A stretch of 64,000 nucleotides of DNA, from contig NZ_QGGR01000007.1 of NCBI RefSeq assembly GCF_003148685.1, positions 310,001 to 374,000 of the forward strand, given 5' to 3'. Shown here piece by piece: positions 1 to 8,805 of this stretch. The notes under the pieces are model-generated. The model made no database searches. It was not told the DNA's origin and saw only the letters and a program-made list of their open reading frames with translations. The position numbers and the translations under genes are program-made. The stretch's first letter is position 1; each line of letters opens with the position of its first letter. This DNA comes from Actinoplanes xinjiangensis. GTDB lineage: Bacteria; Actinomycetota; Actinomycetes; Mycobacteriales; Micromonosporaceae.

Positions 1-267
1 TTCCCGGGTCCGGCGGATCAGGTCGTCGACCAGCCCGGACGGGGTGAAACCCGGATCCTCCAGAGCCCGTTTGACGTCCCGCAGCGACAGCCCCAGCGAG
101 CGGAGGCTCTCGACGTGGAAGATCCGCCGGATGTCCTCGTCGGCGTACTCCCGGTAGCCGGCATGACTGCGGCCGGTCGGCTGCACGAGCCCCAGCGACT
201 CGTAGTGCCGCAGCATCCGGGCACTGACCCCGGACCGCCGCGCCACCTCACCGATCAGCACGGGCAC
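1..267 (-). CDS. MerR-family transcriptional regulator, N-terminal part (runs off left edge)
   Basis: The minus strand reads an open frame from GTG at 267 to the window edge (89 codons). It has a typical MerR winged-helix start: LIGEVARRSGVSARMLRHYE, then the GYREY turn and a second helix pair around SLRSLGLSLRDVKRAL. The effector-binding part lies outside the window. It follows the HEAT-repeat gene on the same strand after about 110 bp, and a MerR-type operator lies upstream of that gene, so the two probably form one autoregulated unit (inference). GTG at 261 is an alternative start. The inducer cannot be guessed from what is present. Confidence 0.8.
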   Translation of the reverse strand, partial: MPVLIGEVARRSGVSARMLRHYESLGLVQPTGRSHAGYREYADEDIRRIFHVESLRSLGLSLRDVKRALEDPGFTPSGLVDDLIRRTRE

Positions 268-310
268 CCGCCCCGGTCCATTTCCGTCACCCCATCGATC
301 AGTACGGCAC

Positions 311-390
311 CGTCCGTCACCGCTCCTGCGCGTCCGTCACCGCTTCCGCGCGTCCGTCACTGCTCCCGCGCGTCCGTCACTGCTCCCGCG
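311..390. repeat. Four 20-bp tandem repeats
   Basis: Four near-identical units of the form CGTCCGTCACYGCTYCYGCG lie head to tail between the MerR and HEAT-repeat genes. The last unit overlaps the stop codon of the HEAT gene (377-379). Units differ only at C/T positions. Function is not evident. Confidence 0.85.
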
Positions 391-1021
391 CGTCCGGACC
401 GAGGGCGACGATGCGTTTCGCCTCCTCGACGGCGAGCTCGAATCCGGCCTCCGGGTCGTGCAGCAGCCGTCGTGTCGCGATCGCGTGCTGAACCACAGGG
501 GGCTCGGCGCTCCTCATCGCGGCCTCCAGGACCGGCACGATTGTCTCACCGAGCCCGGTCAGTGCCCGGCTCAGACTCAACCGCGTCGCCCGGTCGCCTC
601 GCCCGAGCTGGGACGCCAGTACTTCGGCCAGCTGCGGCTTCTCGTCCTCCGGCACAAGGGCGACCGCCGTGCGCCAGGCGGTCCGGGCCACCCCGTCGTC
701 GGCGTCGGTCAGCAACTCCCGGGTGATGGCCGGCCACGCGGACCGGTCCCCGAGCTTGGATAGCGTGTGCAGAGCCTGGCTGCGCGCCTGCGGGTTCGCC
801 GACCGCAGCGCACCGACGAGCCGCGGAACCGTGGCCGTCACCGGATGCCGGGTGATCGCCCACGTCAGCATGTCCCGCACGTAGAAGTCGGGCTCGACCG
901 CGCACCGTTCGATGAGGCTGTCGACATACCCCGGGTCCGGGGCGGTGCCGATCGCCATGACGGCCTTCAGCCGTACCGACGAGTTCGTGTTCTCCAGACC
1001 CTGGAGAGCCTGCATGATCAC
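377..1021 (-). CDS. HEAT-repeat protein
   Basis: About 214 residues composed almost entirely of paired helices. Recurring patterns include VRLKAVMAIG, PRLVGALRSANPQAR, ALHTLSKLGD, AWPAITRELLTDADDGVAR and LSRALTGLGETIVPVLEAAM, typical of HEAT/PBS-lyase-like repeats that form a protein-binding superhelix. No enzyme motif is seen. GTG at 1021 is preferred because GGAGG at 1030-1034 lies 8 nt upstream; GTG 1036 and ATG 1015 are also in frame. The promoter region carries a MerR-type dyad at 1051-1067, and the downstream gene is a MerR regulator. The protein may act as a partner of that regulator or be its target (inference). The binding partner is unknown. Confidence 0.7.
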   Translation of the reverse strand: MIMQALQGLENTNSSVRLKAVMAIGTAPDPGYVDSLIERCAVEPDFYVRDMLTWAITRHPVTATVPRLVGALRSANPQARSQALHTLSKLGDRSAWPAITRELLTDADDGVARTAWRTAVALVPEDEKPQLAEVLASQLGRGDRATRLSLSRALTGLGETIVPVLEAAMRSAEPPVVQHAIATRRLLHDPEAGFELAVEEAKRIVALGPDAREQ

Positions 1022-1050
1022 CGGGATCACCTCCACGGCCCAGTGAAGGG

Positions 1051-1067
1051 CTTGTCACAGTGTCAAG
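1051..1067 (-). promoter_or_regulatory. MerR-type operator in promoter of the HEAT gene
   Basis: On the minus strand the sequence reads TTGACC followed by the dyad CTTGACACTGTGACAAG (8-bp arms, one mismatch). MerR regulators classically bind a dyad in an over-long spacer between -35 and -10. Here TTGACC as -35 would be followed 19 nt later by TTCACT. A MerR gene lies in the same transcription unit. Dyad seen; regulation inferred. Confidence 0.55.
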
Positions 1068-1290
1068 GTCAAGCCTCGATGCTTCCTGGCCTCGCCGCAT
1101 TCCTCGGCTTGGAGGTATTCCTCCTGGTCAACGGCATCGTCATCGGCATGAGCAGCAGCCGGCCGACGGCCGGGCGCCTGCTCTTCAAGGTGCACCGGAA
1201 GAATATCGGCGCCGTCCCGACGGCGCCCCGCTCAAGCCGGGCGCAGGCCCGGCTGCGTGAGCCCGTCGAGGTGGAAAGTGGTGCGGGGCG

Positions 1291-1857
1291 TCAGGTGATG
1301 ACCTTGTCGCGGGTGCCGCGGGCCTGGAGCAGGCCGGCCGCGGCGGCGCCGTAGAGACAGAAACCCGAGCCGACGCCTGCAATCAGGGCGACTGTGGCGG
1401 GGGAAGCGCCGAAAGCATTCGCCACGAAGCCGAGCAAGCCCAAAACGGTCATCGCGGCGCCCAGCCAGTGGAACAGGGACATGCCCCAGGCCCACGCGAG
1501 AGCGAAGAAGTGGGTGCCGACCACGACGGCGACCCAGGCGATGGCGATCTCCGGGCGCTCCAGCACTGTGTTGATCACGTAGAGGCCGCCGAACAGGGCG
1601 ATCGCCTCGGCGACGACGATCAGCCAGTAGCGGCGGTCCTGGAAGCCGCCGCCGGCCGACGGGCCGGGTGGTCCGTTACGGGCCCGCCCGAACAGCACGA
1701 TCAGCAGTGCCGCCGCGATCACCACTCCGGTTGCCCGGATCACCAGTGGCCACGGTGCGGCGAGGCCGCCACTGTTCACCATCACGAACACCGTGCCGAA
1801 CGAGATCGCGACCAGCGATCCGATTACCAGGCCGTCATGCCGTCGAGTCCCCGTCAT
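1291..1857 (-). CDS. Six-helix integral membrane protein, unknown function
   Basis: 188 residues with six clear hydrophobic segments: around 11-27, 35-57, 78-95, 105-125, 126-147 and 155-175. There is a short charged loop after helix 2 (GRARNGPPG). No catalytic or transport signature is recognised. It starts with ATG at 1857 and has no strong Shine-Dalgarno sequence. It lies alone on the minus strand between the HEAT-repeat operon and a long non-coding stretch. The downstream neighbour's promoter is 220 bp beyond its stop, so it is probably monocistronic. Confidence 0.75.
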   Translation of the reverse strand: MTGTRRHDGLVIGSLVAISFGTVFVMVNSGGLAAPWPLVIRATGVVIAAALLIVLFGRARNGPPGPSAGGGFQDRRYWLIVVAEAIALFGGLYVINTVLERPEIAIAWVAVVVGTHFFALAWAWGMSLFHWLGAAMTVLGLLGFVANAFGASPATVALIAGVGSGFCLYGAAAAGLLQARGTRDKVIT

Positions 1858-2494
1858 GATCGCGGATTCTATCGACGACCGTCACGGCGGTGGGGGATTT
1901 GATAGGTCGGTGTTGATGTCTTCGACGTGTGGGCCCCGGGATGGCACCACCGCTGGTGGGTGCCCATGCTCGAGCCTGTCCCGCAGTTCCGGACTTGTGT
2001 CGCGCCGTCTTCGACTTCGGCAGTTCCAAGTCGCTTTCGGGGTGGTGTCTCGTGCCTACGTGCGGAGTCGCGGTGCGTGTGGCGGTGAGGTGCACAGGTG
2101 TGGCGATTCCTGCCCGCACAATAGGGCGGCCCGGCGCCGGTAGCGGCTGCTTGGCTGGGCCAGTGGTCCGCGAGCGACGACCGGAGCCCACGCAACGCTT
2201 GTGTGGGCTGCTGTCATCGCCCCTACGCGGTTGAACGCCCACGATGTGCCGACTGTGTGCGCCTGTGTATGCCAGGGCGTAGCAGGAGCCCACGTTCATT
2301 GATTGTGTGCGCTGACCAACGTCGCCAGCGCTGCCGTCGTGACCGGGGCACGTCGATCATCTCGGCCAGCATCGGCGTAAAGCGGTGGTGCGGCGGCGGT
2401 CGGACGCGGTGGAATCGGTGGGCTGCCAGGCGTCGTCGTCGAGGGCGTCGGACGCCGACGTGCCGGGCAGCCGTGCGGGTGGCTGACTCCGTTG
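1858..2494. other. Non-coding stretch with a strong hairpin and GTGTGCGC motifs
   Basis: No convincing gene is seen in these 637 bp; open frames here lack start context and recognisable protein patterns. Two things stand out. One is an 11-bp stem with a 3-nt loop at 2185-2209 (AGCCCACGCAA, CGC, TTGTGTGGGCT, one G-T pair). The other is two GACTGTGTGCGC / GATTGTGTGCGC words at about 2253-2320, which recur in the intergenic region near 46470. Confidence 0.5.
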
Positions 2495-4099
2495 TCAGCG
2501 GCGCAAGTGGGACTGGAGGACCAGGGCAGCGGCGCCGGTCGCCGAGGCGGTGGCCGCAGCCAGGGAGACGGTGACCGTTACTGATCGGCGCCACGTCTTG
2601 GTGTCGGCGGGGGCCACGCGGCGCATGATCGCCGGGCCGTAGACGAACGACGCCGCAGCGAAACCGGGGCCGGTCAGCACCACCAGGTCGACGTCGAGGA
2701 GGTTCACGACCGATTCGGCGGCTGCTGCCACGTACCGGGCGGAGTCTTCGAGAAGGGCCAGGCAACGGGGGGCGCCGGCTCGTGCTGCCCGGGCCACCGC
2801 GGCGAAGTCTGCGGCGACGCCGCGGCCGGTGGTGTTGCCGAGGCCGGCTTCGGCCAGTGCGGCCGGGTCGGATCGGGCGGCGACCACCACGGTCCGCGGA
2901 CCGGCCAGGATCTCCAGGCAGCCGCGGCTTCCGCACCAGCAGGGCGGGCCGTCGATCTGGACGCAGACGTGGCCGAACTCGCCGGCGGCGCCGTGCCCGC
3001 CGCGCATCGCCCGGCCCTCGGCGACGATCCCGGCGCCGATGCCACTGCCCATGTAGAGGGCGGCGAAGGCTCGTTCGGGGCCGACCCGGGCCACCCAGTA
3101 CTCGCCGACGGCCGCGGCGGTGGCGTCGTTCTCGACCAGGACCGGCCAGCCGGTCTCCTCGGCGAGCCTGCGGCCGAGTCGGTCGGCGTCCCAGTCGCGC
3201 AAATGGGGTGGCGAGTCCCAGCCGGGCGGAAGGCCACCGGCGGGCGCGGGCCAGACGACGCCGATGCCGAGGCAGCGGACCGGATCCACTCCGGACCCGG
3301 CGAGCAGCGTGCTGATGCCCTCGACGAGATGGGCGAGCAGGTCATCGGTGAGCGACCCGGCGGCCGAGACCGCGGCACCCGGGAAGCCGGCGGAGGAGTT
3401 GGCGGCTGAGGCTGCGGCACCCGGGAAATCGGCGGATGAGCCGGCGGCGGAGGCCGCGGCGCCCGGGAAACCGGCGGAAGAGCCGACGGTGGAGGCCGCG
3501 GAACTGGGGAACCCGGCGAAGGTCCCGGCGGTCGCGGACGGAAGGCCGTCGGATCCGCCAACTGTGGCCGGGCGGTCGGCCGGGGTGGGACCGGGCATGG
3601 GAAGAAGGCCGGCGGTGGCGGTGGGCGGAACGCCGCCGGCGTGCGCCGGCGAGAGGTCGCCACCGTGGGCGGCCCGGTGGTCGCCACCGTGGGCGGCGCG
3701 GTGGTCACCGGAGGGCGGCGGAGCGTCGCCGGGGCGTGCGGCGGGGGCGGGCCGGGCCAGTCGGGAGATGACGCCGCCGGTCTGGCCGGTGAGGACGAAG
3801 GTGGTCACGTCACGGTCGAGGTGGACGCCGACGGCCAGGCGGGCGGCCGGGTCGAGGCGCAGCAGGGTGCGGGGTTTGCCGCCGGTGGGGGTGCGGCCGG
3901 TCTCGACGACCAGGCCCTCGTCGAGCAGGCGGCGGACGGTCATCGACACGGCGGCCTCGGTGAGGCCGGTGACGGCGGCCAGTTCGACCCGGCTGAGCTG
4001 CTCGGACGCGCGGATGGCGTCGAGGATGCTCTCGCGGGCGGCGGGCCGGCGGCCTCGGCCCGGGCGGCTCGGTGCCGGTTCGCCGACCGTTTCCCTCAC
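2495..4099 (-). CDS. ROK-family transcriptional repressor with repetitive insertion
   Basis: 534 residues. Residues 22-80 form a MarR-like winged helix (ILDAIRASEQLSRVELAAVT, then a wing with TPTGGKPRTLL). A ROK sugar-kinase-type fold follows. Visible ROK signatures are ENDATAAAVGEYW, GSGIGAGIVAEGRAMRGGHG, GEFGHV and the zinc motif CWCGSRGCLE. The family is usually about 400 residues; the excess is an Ala/Gly/Pro-rich insertion at residues 115-248 that splits the first ROK lobe and carries 8- and 14-residue tandem repeats. Its start ATG overlaps the stop of the alpha-galactosidase (ATGA), so the repressor is translationally coupled to it. It probably represses the galactomannan genes with a galactoside or mannoside as ligand (inference). 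Confidence 0.9.
   Translation of the reverse strand: MRETVGEPAPSRPGRGRRPAARESILDAIRASEQLSRVELAAVTGLTEAAVSMTVRRLLDEGLVVETGRTPTGGKPRTLLRLDPAARLAVGVHLDRDVTTFVLTGQTGGVISRLARPAPAARPGDAPPPSGDHRAAHGGDHRAAHGGDLSPAHAGGVPPTATAGLLPMPGPTPADRPATVGGSDGLPSATAGTFAGFPSSAASTVGSSAGFPGAAASAAGSSADFPGAAASAANSSAGFPGAAVSAAGSLTDDLLAHLVEGISTLLAGSGVDPVRCLGIGVVWPAPAGGLPPGWDSPPHLRDWDADRLGRRLAEETGWPVLVENDATAAAVGEYWVARVGPERAFAALYMGSGIGAGIVAEGRAMRGGHGAAGEFGHVCVQIDGPPCWCGSRGCLEILAGPRTVVVAARSDPAALAEAGLGNTTGRGVAADFAAVARAARAGAPRCLALLEDSARYVAAAAESVVNLLDVDLVVLTGPGFAAASFVYGPAIMRRVAPADTKTWRRSVTVTVSLAAATASATGAAALVLQSHLRR
3359..3526 (-). repeat. Four 42-bp coding repeats inside the ROK gene
   Basis: The repeats encode four 14-residue units: GTFAGFPSSAASTV, GSSAGFPGAAASAA, GSSADFPGAAASAA and NSSAGFPGAAVSAA. 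A second repeat block at 3638-3709 encodes 8-residue units GDHRAAHG, GDHRAAHG and GDLSPAHA. Confidence 0.9.
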
Positions 4100-6228
4100 T
4101 CAGCCACCTCGGTCGGGGTCACGCGGACGAGCAGGACACGGTCGGGATAGAGCACCGGCAGCCGGAGCCCGGAGGAACCCAGCGCGCGCCCGCTGAGGCG
4201 GACGCCGTGCGGCGTGCACCAGGGTAGCGCAGCGCCCCAGGCTGCGGCGTTGCCGTCGGGGACGTCGCCGGGTGGCTGCGGGCGGACGTGATGGACGCGG
4301 TCCGGGTCGAGGCCGGGCAGGGTCACGACACCGGGTGGGTACGACACACTGGTCGCCGTCGCGGTCACGGCGAACAGGGCGTCGGACTCGCCGACCACGC
4401 CGGTCAGCGTGTAGGCGGGATCGGTCACGTCCCCGTGTACGAGCGTGCCCGTGTGCAGCAGGCCACGCACCTCTTTGTAGAGGGCGACCCAGGCCGCCAG
4501 GTCCGCGATCTCATCGTCGGAAACAACCGACAGATCCCATTCGATGCCGAAGTGCCCGAAGAGGGCGGCGGCGGCTCGCGTGGAGAGCGGCAGTGTCCGC
4601 CGGGTGGTGTGCGACGTCGCCGCCCCCACATGCGAACCGATCAGCTCCAACGGCACCAGCAGTGACGTCCATCGCTGGATCATGACCCGCTCGTGGGCGT
4701 CGATGCAGTCCGACGCCCAGATCCGGTCGGTGCGCTCCAGGATCTCCAGATCGACCCGTCCGCCACCGGACGAGCAGGATTCGATCTCCACCCCGGGATG
4801 CCGGGCCCGCAGTTCGTCGAGCAGCCGGTAGACGGCGAGCGTCTGGTCGTGCACCCCGGCGCGCCCGCTACCGGGATGCCCGGCCTCGACCAGATCCCGG
4901 TTGTGGTCCCACTTGAGACAGGCGATGTCGTTCTCGGTCAGCAGGGCGTCGAGGCGGCCGAGCACGTACGCGTACGCCGCGGGGTTGTGCAGATCGACGA
5001 CCTGCTGTGACCTCGCGGCCGGGGGCAGACGGTGACCGACGCCCATGATCCAGTCCGGGTGTGCCCGCGCCAGATCCGAGTCCGGGTTGACCATCTCCGG
5101 TTCCACCCACAGGCCGAACTCCATGCCCAAGTCCCGCACGATCCGGATCAGCGGCCCGAGTCCGTCCGGCCACACCTGGGCCGACACGGTCCAGTCGCCG
5201 AGCCCGGAGGTGTCGTCGCGCCGCGACCCGAACCATCCGTCGTCCAGTACGAACCGCTCCGCCCCGACGGCCGCCGCGGCCCGGGCCAGGGCGGTCAGCC
5301 GTGGCAGGTCGTGATCGAAGTAGACGGCCTCCCACGTGTTCACGACGACCGGCCGCGGCCGCGTGGGATGATGCGGACGAGACCGCAGATACGTGTGGAA
5401 CCGCTCCGACATCGAGTCGAGCCCGGCCGCCCCGAACGCCCCGTAGACCCACGGCGACGTGTACGACTCACCGGCACCGAGCCCGACCTCGCCCGGCAGC
5501 AGCAATTCGCCACCACCCAGCGCGGAATGCCCGTGATAGTTGCGCTCCGCAACGGTCCGCGCCCCACCGGAGAACGCCGTGTGCACACCCCAGACCTGCC
5601 CCGACCGGTTCGCGAAGCCCGCGGTCCCGGCGCACAGCACATACGCGGAGTCGTATCCGGTGCGCCCGGTCCGGTTCTCCCGCAGCCGCAGCCCGTGCGT
5701 GAACGCGGTCCGCTGCGGCGCCCGTTCGCGCAGGTGGTGCCCGGTGAAGTCGAGCAATTCCGTGGCGTCGGCCGGAACCGGGAGGAACACCGTCAGATGC
5801 TCCAGCCAATAGGTTCCTGGCGCCACGTTCGTCAGCCGCGCGCGAGCGCGCAACACCCCACCGGCCAGCAGCTCCAGGTCGACGGTGAGCGCAAGGCCCG
5901 CTTCCCGATCACGACCATGGATCTGTACGGCCACCGCACTCCGATCGATGCCGGTGACCTGGAACGCGCTCGACCATGCGCGACCGTCCCGGTGCCCGGC
6001 GAGTCCGGGATGCCCCAGCCATCCGGCCGACTGCTCGGGGATCATCGACACCCGGACCGCCCCGTCGGCGGAGAATCCGATCGGTTGCGGCGCCGCGGCC
6101 AGCGCCACCGCCGCGAGGTCGACCTCGCCGAGGGCCGCTCCCCAGTGCACGATCGACGGTAGTGCCGGCCCGCGACAGTCGAGCACCACACTCACGCCGT
6201 CGCTGCTCAGATGGACGAAATCGGCCAC
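4096..6228 (-). CDS. Alpha-galactosidase, GH36
   Basis: 710 residues, the usual length for a GH36 retaining alpha-galactosidase. There is an N-terminal beta-sandwich, a central TIM barrel and a C-terminal beta domain. The nucleophile is Asp441 in LKWDHNRDL and the acid/base is Asp507 in ASDCIDAHERV; the ESCSSGGGRVD substrate loop is also present. No signal peptide is seen, so it should act in the cytoplasm on imported oligosaccharides, releasing alpha-1,6-galactosyl residues. GTG at 6228 follows GGAGG by 6 nt. It diverges from a beta-mannosidase gene and is coupled to the ROK gene downstream. Together these suggest use of galactomannan-derived oligosaccharides (inference). Confidence 0.93.
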   Translation of the reverse strand: MADFVHLSSDGVSVVLDCRGPALPSIVHWGAALGEVDLAAVALAAAPQPIGFSADGAVRVSMIPEQSAGWLGHPGLAGHRDGRAWSSAFQVTGIDRSAVAVQIHGRDREAGLALTVDLELLAGGVLRARARLTNVAPGTYWLEHLTVFLPVPADATELLDFTGHHLRERAPQRTAFTHGLRLRENRTGRTGYDSAYVLCAGTAGFANRSGQVWGVHTAFSGGARTVAERNYHGHSALGGGELLLPGEVGLGAGESYTSPWVYGAFGAAGLDSMSERFHTYLRSRPHHPTRPRPVVVNTWEAVYFDHDLPRLTALARAAAAVGAERFVLDDGWFGSRRDDTSGLGDWTVSAQVWPDGLGPLIRIVRDLGMEFGLWVEPEMVNPDSDLARAHPDWIMGVGHRLPPAARSQQVVDLHNPAAYAYVLGRLDALLTENDIACLKWDHNRDLVEAGHPGSGRAGVHDQTLAVYRLLDELRARHPGVEIESCSSGGGRVDLEILERTDRIWASDCIDAHERVMIQRWTSLLVPLELIGSHVGAATSHTTRRTLPLSTRAAAALFGHFGIEWDLSVVSDDEIADLAAWVALYKEVRGLLHTGTLVHGDVTDPAYTLTGVVGESDALFAVTATATSVSYPPGVVTLPGLDPDRVHHVRPQPPGDVPDGNAAAWGAALPWCTPHGVRLSGRALGSSGLRLPVLYPDRVLLVRVTPTEVAE

Positions 6229-6250
6229 CCGTACCTCCGCTCCGCCCGCG

Positions 6251-6279
6251 TTGACGGACTTCGTTCAGTTGCTTAAGAA
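6251..6279 (+). promoter_or_regulatory. Housekeeping-type promoter for the beta-mannosidase
   Basis: TTGACG (6251-6256), a 17-nt spacer, then TAAGAA (6274-6279) match the vegetative sigma consensus. The CTTAAG palindrome overlaps the -10 region. This 108-bp region separates two divergent glycosidase genes and is a plausible operator site for the ROK repressor (inference). Confidence 0.6.
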
Positions 6280-6336
6280 TGTGGTAGCCCCGGCGCGGCG
6301 GCAACCCCCGACCCACTCGACAGGGAGCTTCCCGAC

Positions 6337-8805
6337 ATGCTCAAGACCGACCTGCACACCGGCTGGACCGTCCGGGCCGCCGGTGGACCGGTCCCGCCGG
6401 AGATCGCCGCCGCCCCGGTGCCCGCAACCGTCCCCGGCACCGTGCACACCGACCTGCTCGACGCCGGCCTGATCCCCGACCCGTATCTGGGCGGCAACGA
6501 GGCCGGCTCGACCTGGTTCCACCGCAGTGCCTGGCGGTACGACACCACGGTCACCGCCGACCCGGCCGGGCCCGGCGAGCGGGTCGACCTCGTCTTCGAC
6601 GGCCTCGACACCGTCGCCACCGTCACCCTCGGTGACGAGGAGCTGGGCCGGACCGCCAACATGCACCGCGGCTACCGCTTCGACGTCCGGCACCTGCTCA
6701 CCGGCGGCGCGGTCCCGCTCAGCGTCCGCTTCGACCCGGCCCTGGAGTATGCCGAGCAGATCGAGGAGCAGCTCGGCAGCCGGCCCCGCCCGTACCCGCA
6801 TCCGTTCAACGCGGTCCGCAAGATGGCCTGCTCGTTCGGCTGGGACTGGGGCCCCGACCTGCAGACCGCCGGCATCTGGAGGGGCGTGCGCCTGGAACGC
6901 TGGCACACCGCCCGGCTCGCCGGGGTCCGCCCGCTGGCCACCCTCGACCCGGACGGCCGCACCGGACGGCTGAGCGTGCACGTCACCGTCGAACGCGCCG
7001 CCGACGAGGAGCTCCGGGTCGAGCTGACGGCCGGTTTCCTGCGCGCCGAGGCGGTCATCCCGCCGGGCTCCGACCGTACCGTCCTCGCCCTGGAGGTCCC
7101 CGGCGCACCGGTCTGGTGGCCGGCCGGACACGGTGACCAGCCGCTCACCGACGTCGCCGTCACCCTGTCCAGCGGTTCCGAGCGCCTCGACACGCATGCG
7201 ACACGGGTCGGCTTCCGGTCCGTGCGCCTCGACGAGACGCCCGACGAGCACGGCAGCAGGTTCACCCTGGTCGTCAACGAGCGGGAGATCTTCGTCCGCG
7301 GCCTCAACTGGATCCCCGAGGATCACCTGCTCACCCGGATCACCCGCGCGAGTCTCGAGGCGGCCGTCGACCGGGCCGTCGCGGCGAACGCCAACCTGCT
7401 GCGCATCTGGGGCGGCGGCATCTGGGAGTCCGACGACTTCTACGACGTCTGCGACGAACGCGGTGTCCTCGTCTGGCAGGACTTCCCGCTGGCCTGCGCC
7501 GCCTACAGCGAGGAGGAGCCGATTCGCTCCGAGATCCTCGCCGAGGCCCGGGAGAACGTGACCCGCCTCGTCCCGCACCCGTCGCTGATCCTGTGGAACG
7601 GCGGCAACGAGAACATCTGGGGCCACGAGGACTGGGACTGGAAGGCCGACCTGGACGGGAAGACCTGGGGCGCCCGCTACTACTACGAGGACTTCCCGGC
7701 GCTGCTGGCCGAACTCGACCCGACCCGGCCCTACCACCCGGGCAGCCCGTCCAGTCCCGGCCACGACCCCGAGGTCGTGCACCCGAACGACGACCGCCAC
7801 GGCACCCGGCACGAGTGGGACGCGTGGAACCGGGAGGACTACACGTACCACGACAACTTCGTGCCCCGGTTCTGCTCCGAGTTCGGCTGGCAGGCGCCGC
7901 CCACCTGGGCCACGCTGACCTCGGCGATCGCCCCGGAGGACCTGCGCAAGGACTCGCCGGTGTTCCTGCTGCACCAGAAGGCCGAGGACGGCAACGGCAA
8001 ACTCGACCGGGGGCTCGCCCACCACATGCGGGTGCCCACCGAGTTCGGCGACTGGCACTGGGCCACCCAGCTCAACCAGGCGCGGGCCACGGCGTACGCG
8101 GTGGAGCATCTGCGCAGTCACGCTCCGCGGACCATGGGCAGCATCATCTGGCAGCTCAACGACTGCTGGCCGGTCACCTCGTGGGCCGTCGTGGACGGGC
8201 ACGGGCGACTCAAACCGGCGTGGTTCGCGCTGCGCCGGGCGTACGCGCCGGTGGTGCTCTCGATCCGTGAGCGGGACGGCCGCACCGTCCTCGCCGTGAT
8301 CAACGACCGTGCCGAACCGTGGCGCGAGAGCGCCCGGCTGCGCCGCCTGCGCTTCGACGGCACCGTCCTGGCCGAGACCACCCGCGACGTGGAGGTGGCA
8401 CCCCGCTCGGTCGCGCTGATCGACCTCGACCCCGCCCTGCTGGCGGTGTCCGAAACCGATCGGGAGGTGCTGGTCGCCGACGCCGGTGGCCTGCGCGCCG
8501 TCCACCTGTTCGCCGAGGATTCCGGGCTGCGCTACGACCCGGCCGCGGTCCGGGCGCACACCGTCGCCGTCGAGGGCGGATACTCGGTCACCGTGACCGC
8601 CGCCTCGTTCGCCCGCGACATCGCCGTCCTCGCCGACCGGGTCGCGCCCGACGCCGTCGTCGACGACATGCTGATCGACCTGCTGCCCGGGGAGACCCAC
8701 ACGTTCACCGTCCACACCGCCGCCACCGTCGACGGCGAGGTCTTCAGCGCCCCCGAGGTGCTGCGCTCGGCGAACGCGCTCACCCTGCCGGCCAAGGTCG
8801 GCTGA
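6337..8805 (+). CDS. Beta-mannosidase, GH2
   Basis: 822 residues, matching bacterial GH2 beta-mannosidases. It starts with the jelly-roll domain (GTVHTDLLDAGLIPDPYLG, then RKMACSFGWDWGPDL), followed by an Ig-like domain and a TIM barrel. The acid/base is Glu425 in LWNGGNENIW and the nucleophile is Glu515 in FCSEFGWQ. No signal peptide is present, so it probably acts in the cytoplasm on manno-oligosaccharides. ATG 6337 follows AGGGAGC. Divergent from alpha-galactosidase and ROK, and overlapping a LacI-like gene by one base (TGATG), it forms the other half of a galactomannan-type locus. Confidence 0.93.
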   Translation: MLKTDLHTGWTVRAAGGPVPPEIAAAPVPATVPGTVHTDLLDAGLIPDPYLGGNEAGSTWFHRSAWRYDTTVTADPAGPGERVDLVFDGLDTVATVTLGDEELGRTANMHRGYRFDVRHLLTGGAVPLSVRFDPALEYAEQIEEQLGSRPRPYPHPFNAVRKMACSFGWDWGPDLQTAGIWRGVRLERWHTARLAGVRPLATLDPDGRTGRLSVHVTVERAADEELRVELTAGFLRAEAVIPPGSDRTVLALEVPGAPVWWPAGHGDQPLTDVAVTLSSGSERLDTHATRVGFRSVRLDETPDEHGSRFTLVVNEREIFVRGLNWIPEDHLLTRITRASLEAAVDRAVAANANLLRIWGGGIWESDDFYDVCDERGVLVWQDFPLACAAYSEEEPIRSEILAEARENVTRLVPHPSLILWNGGNENIWGHEDWDWKADLDGKTWGARYYYEDFPALLAELDPTRPYHPGSPSSPGHDPEVVHPNDDRHGTRHEWDAWNREDYTYHDNFVPRFCSEFGWQAPPTWATLTSAIAPEDLRKDSPVFLLHQKAEDGNGKLDRGLAHHMRVPTEFGDWHWATQLNQARATAYAVEHLRSHAPRTMGSIIWQLNDCWPVTSWAVVDGHGRLKPAWFALRRAYAPVVLSIRERDGRTVLAVINDRAEPWRESARLRRLRFDGTVLAETTRDVEVAPRSVALIDLDPALLAVSETDREVLVADAGGLRAVHLFAEDSGLRYDPAAVRAHTVAVEGGYSVTVTAASFARDIAVLADRVAPDAVVDDMLIDLLPGETHTFTVHTAATVDGEVFSAPEVLRSANALTLPAKVG

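Noticed and set aside
1080..1354. Small plus-strand frame beginning MLPGLAAFLGLEVFLLVNGI
   Set aside because: Has one hydrophobic stretch but no ribosome binding site, overlaps the membrane protein gene antisense and lies in a promoter region of the other strand.
6265..8715. Long minus-strand open frame opposite the beta-mannosidase
   Set aside because: Mirror frame caused by high GC and codon bias; the plus-strand GH2 has all family motifs, while the minus frame is Val/Gly/Arg-rich without family similarity.
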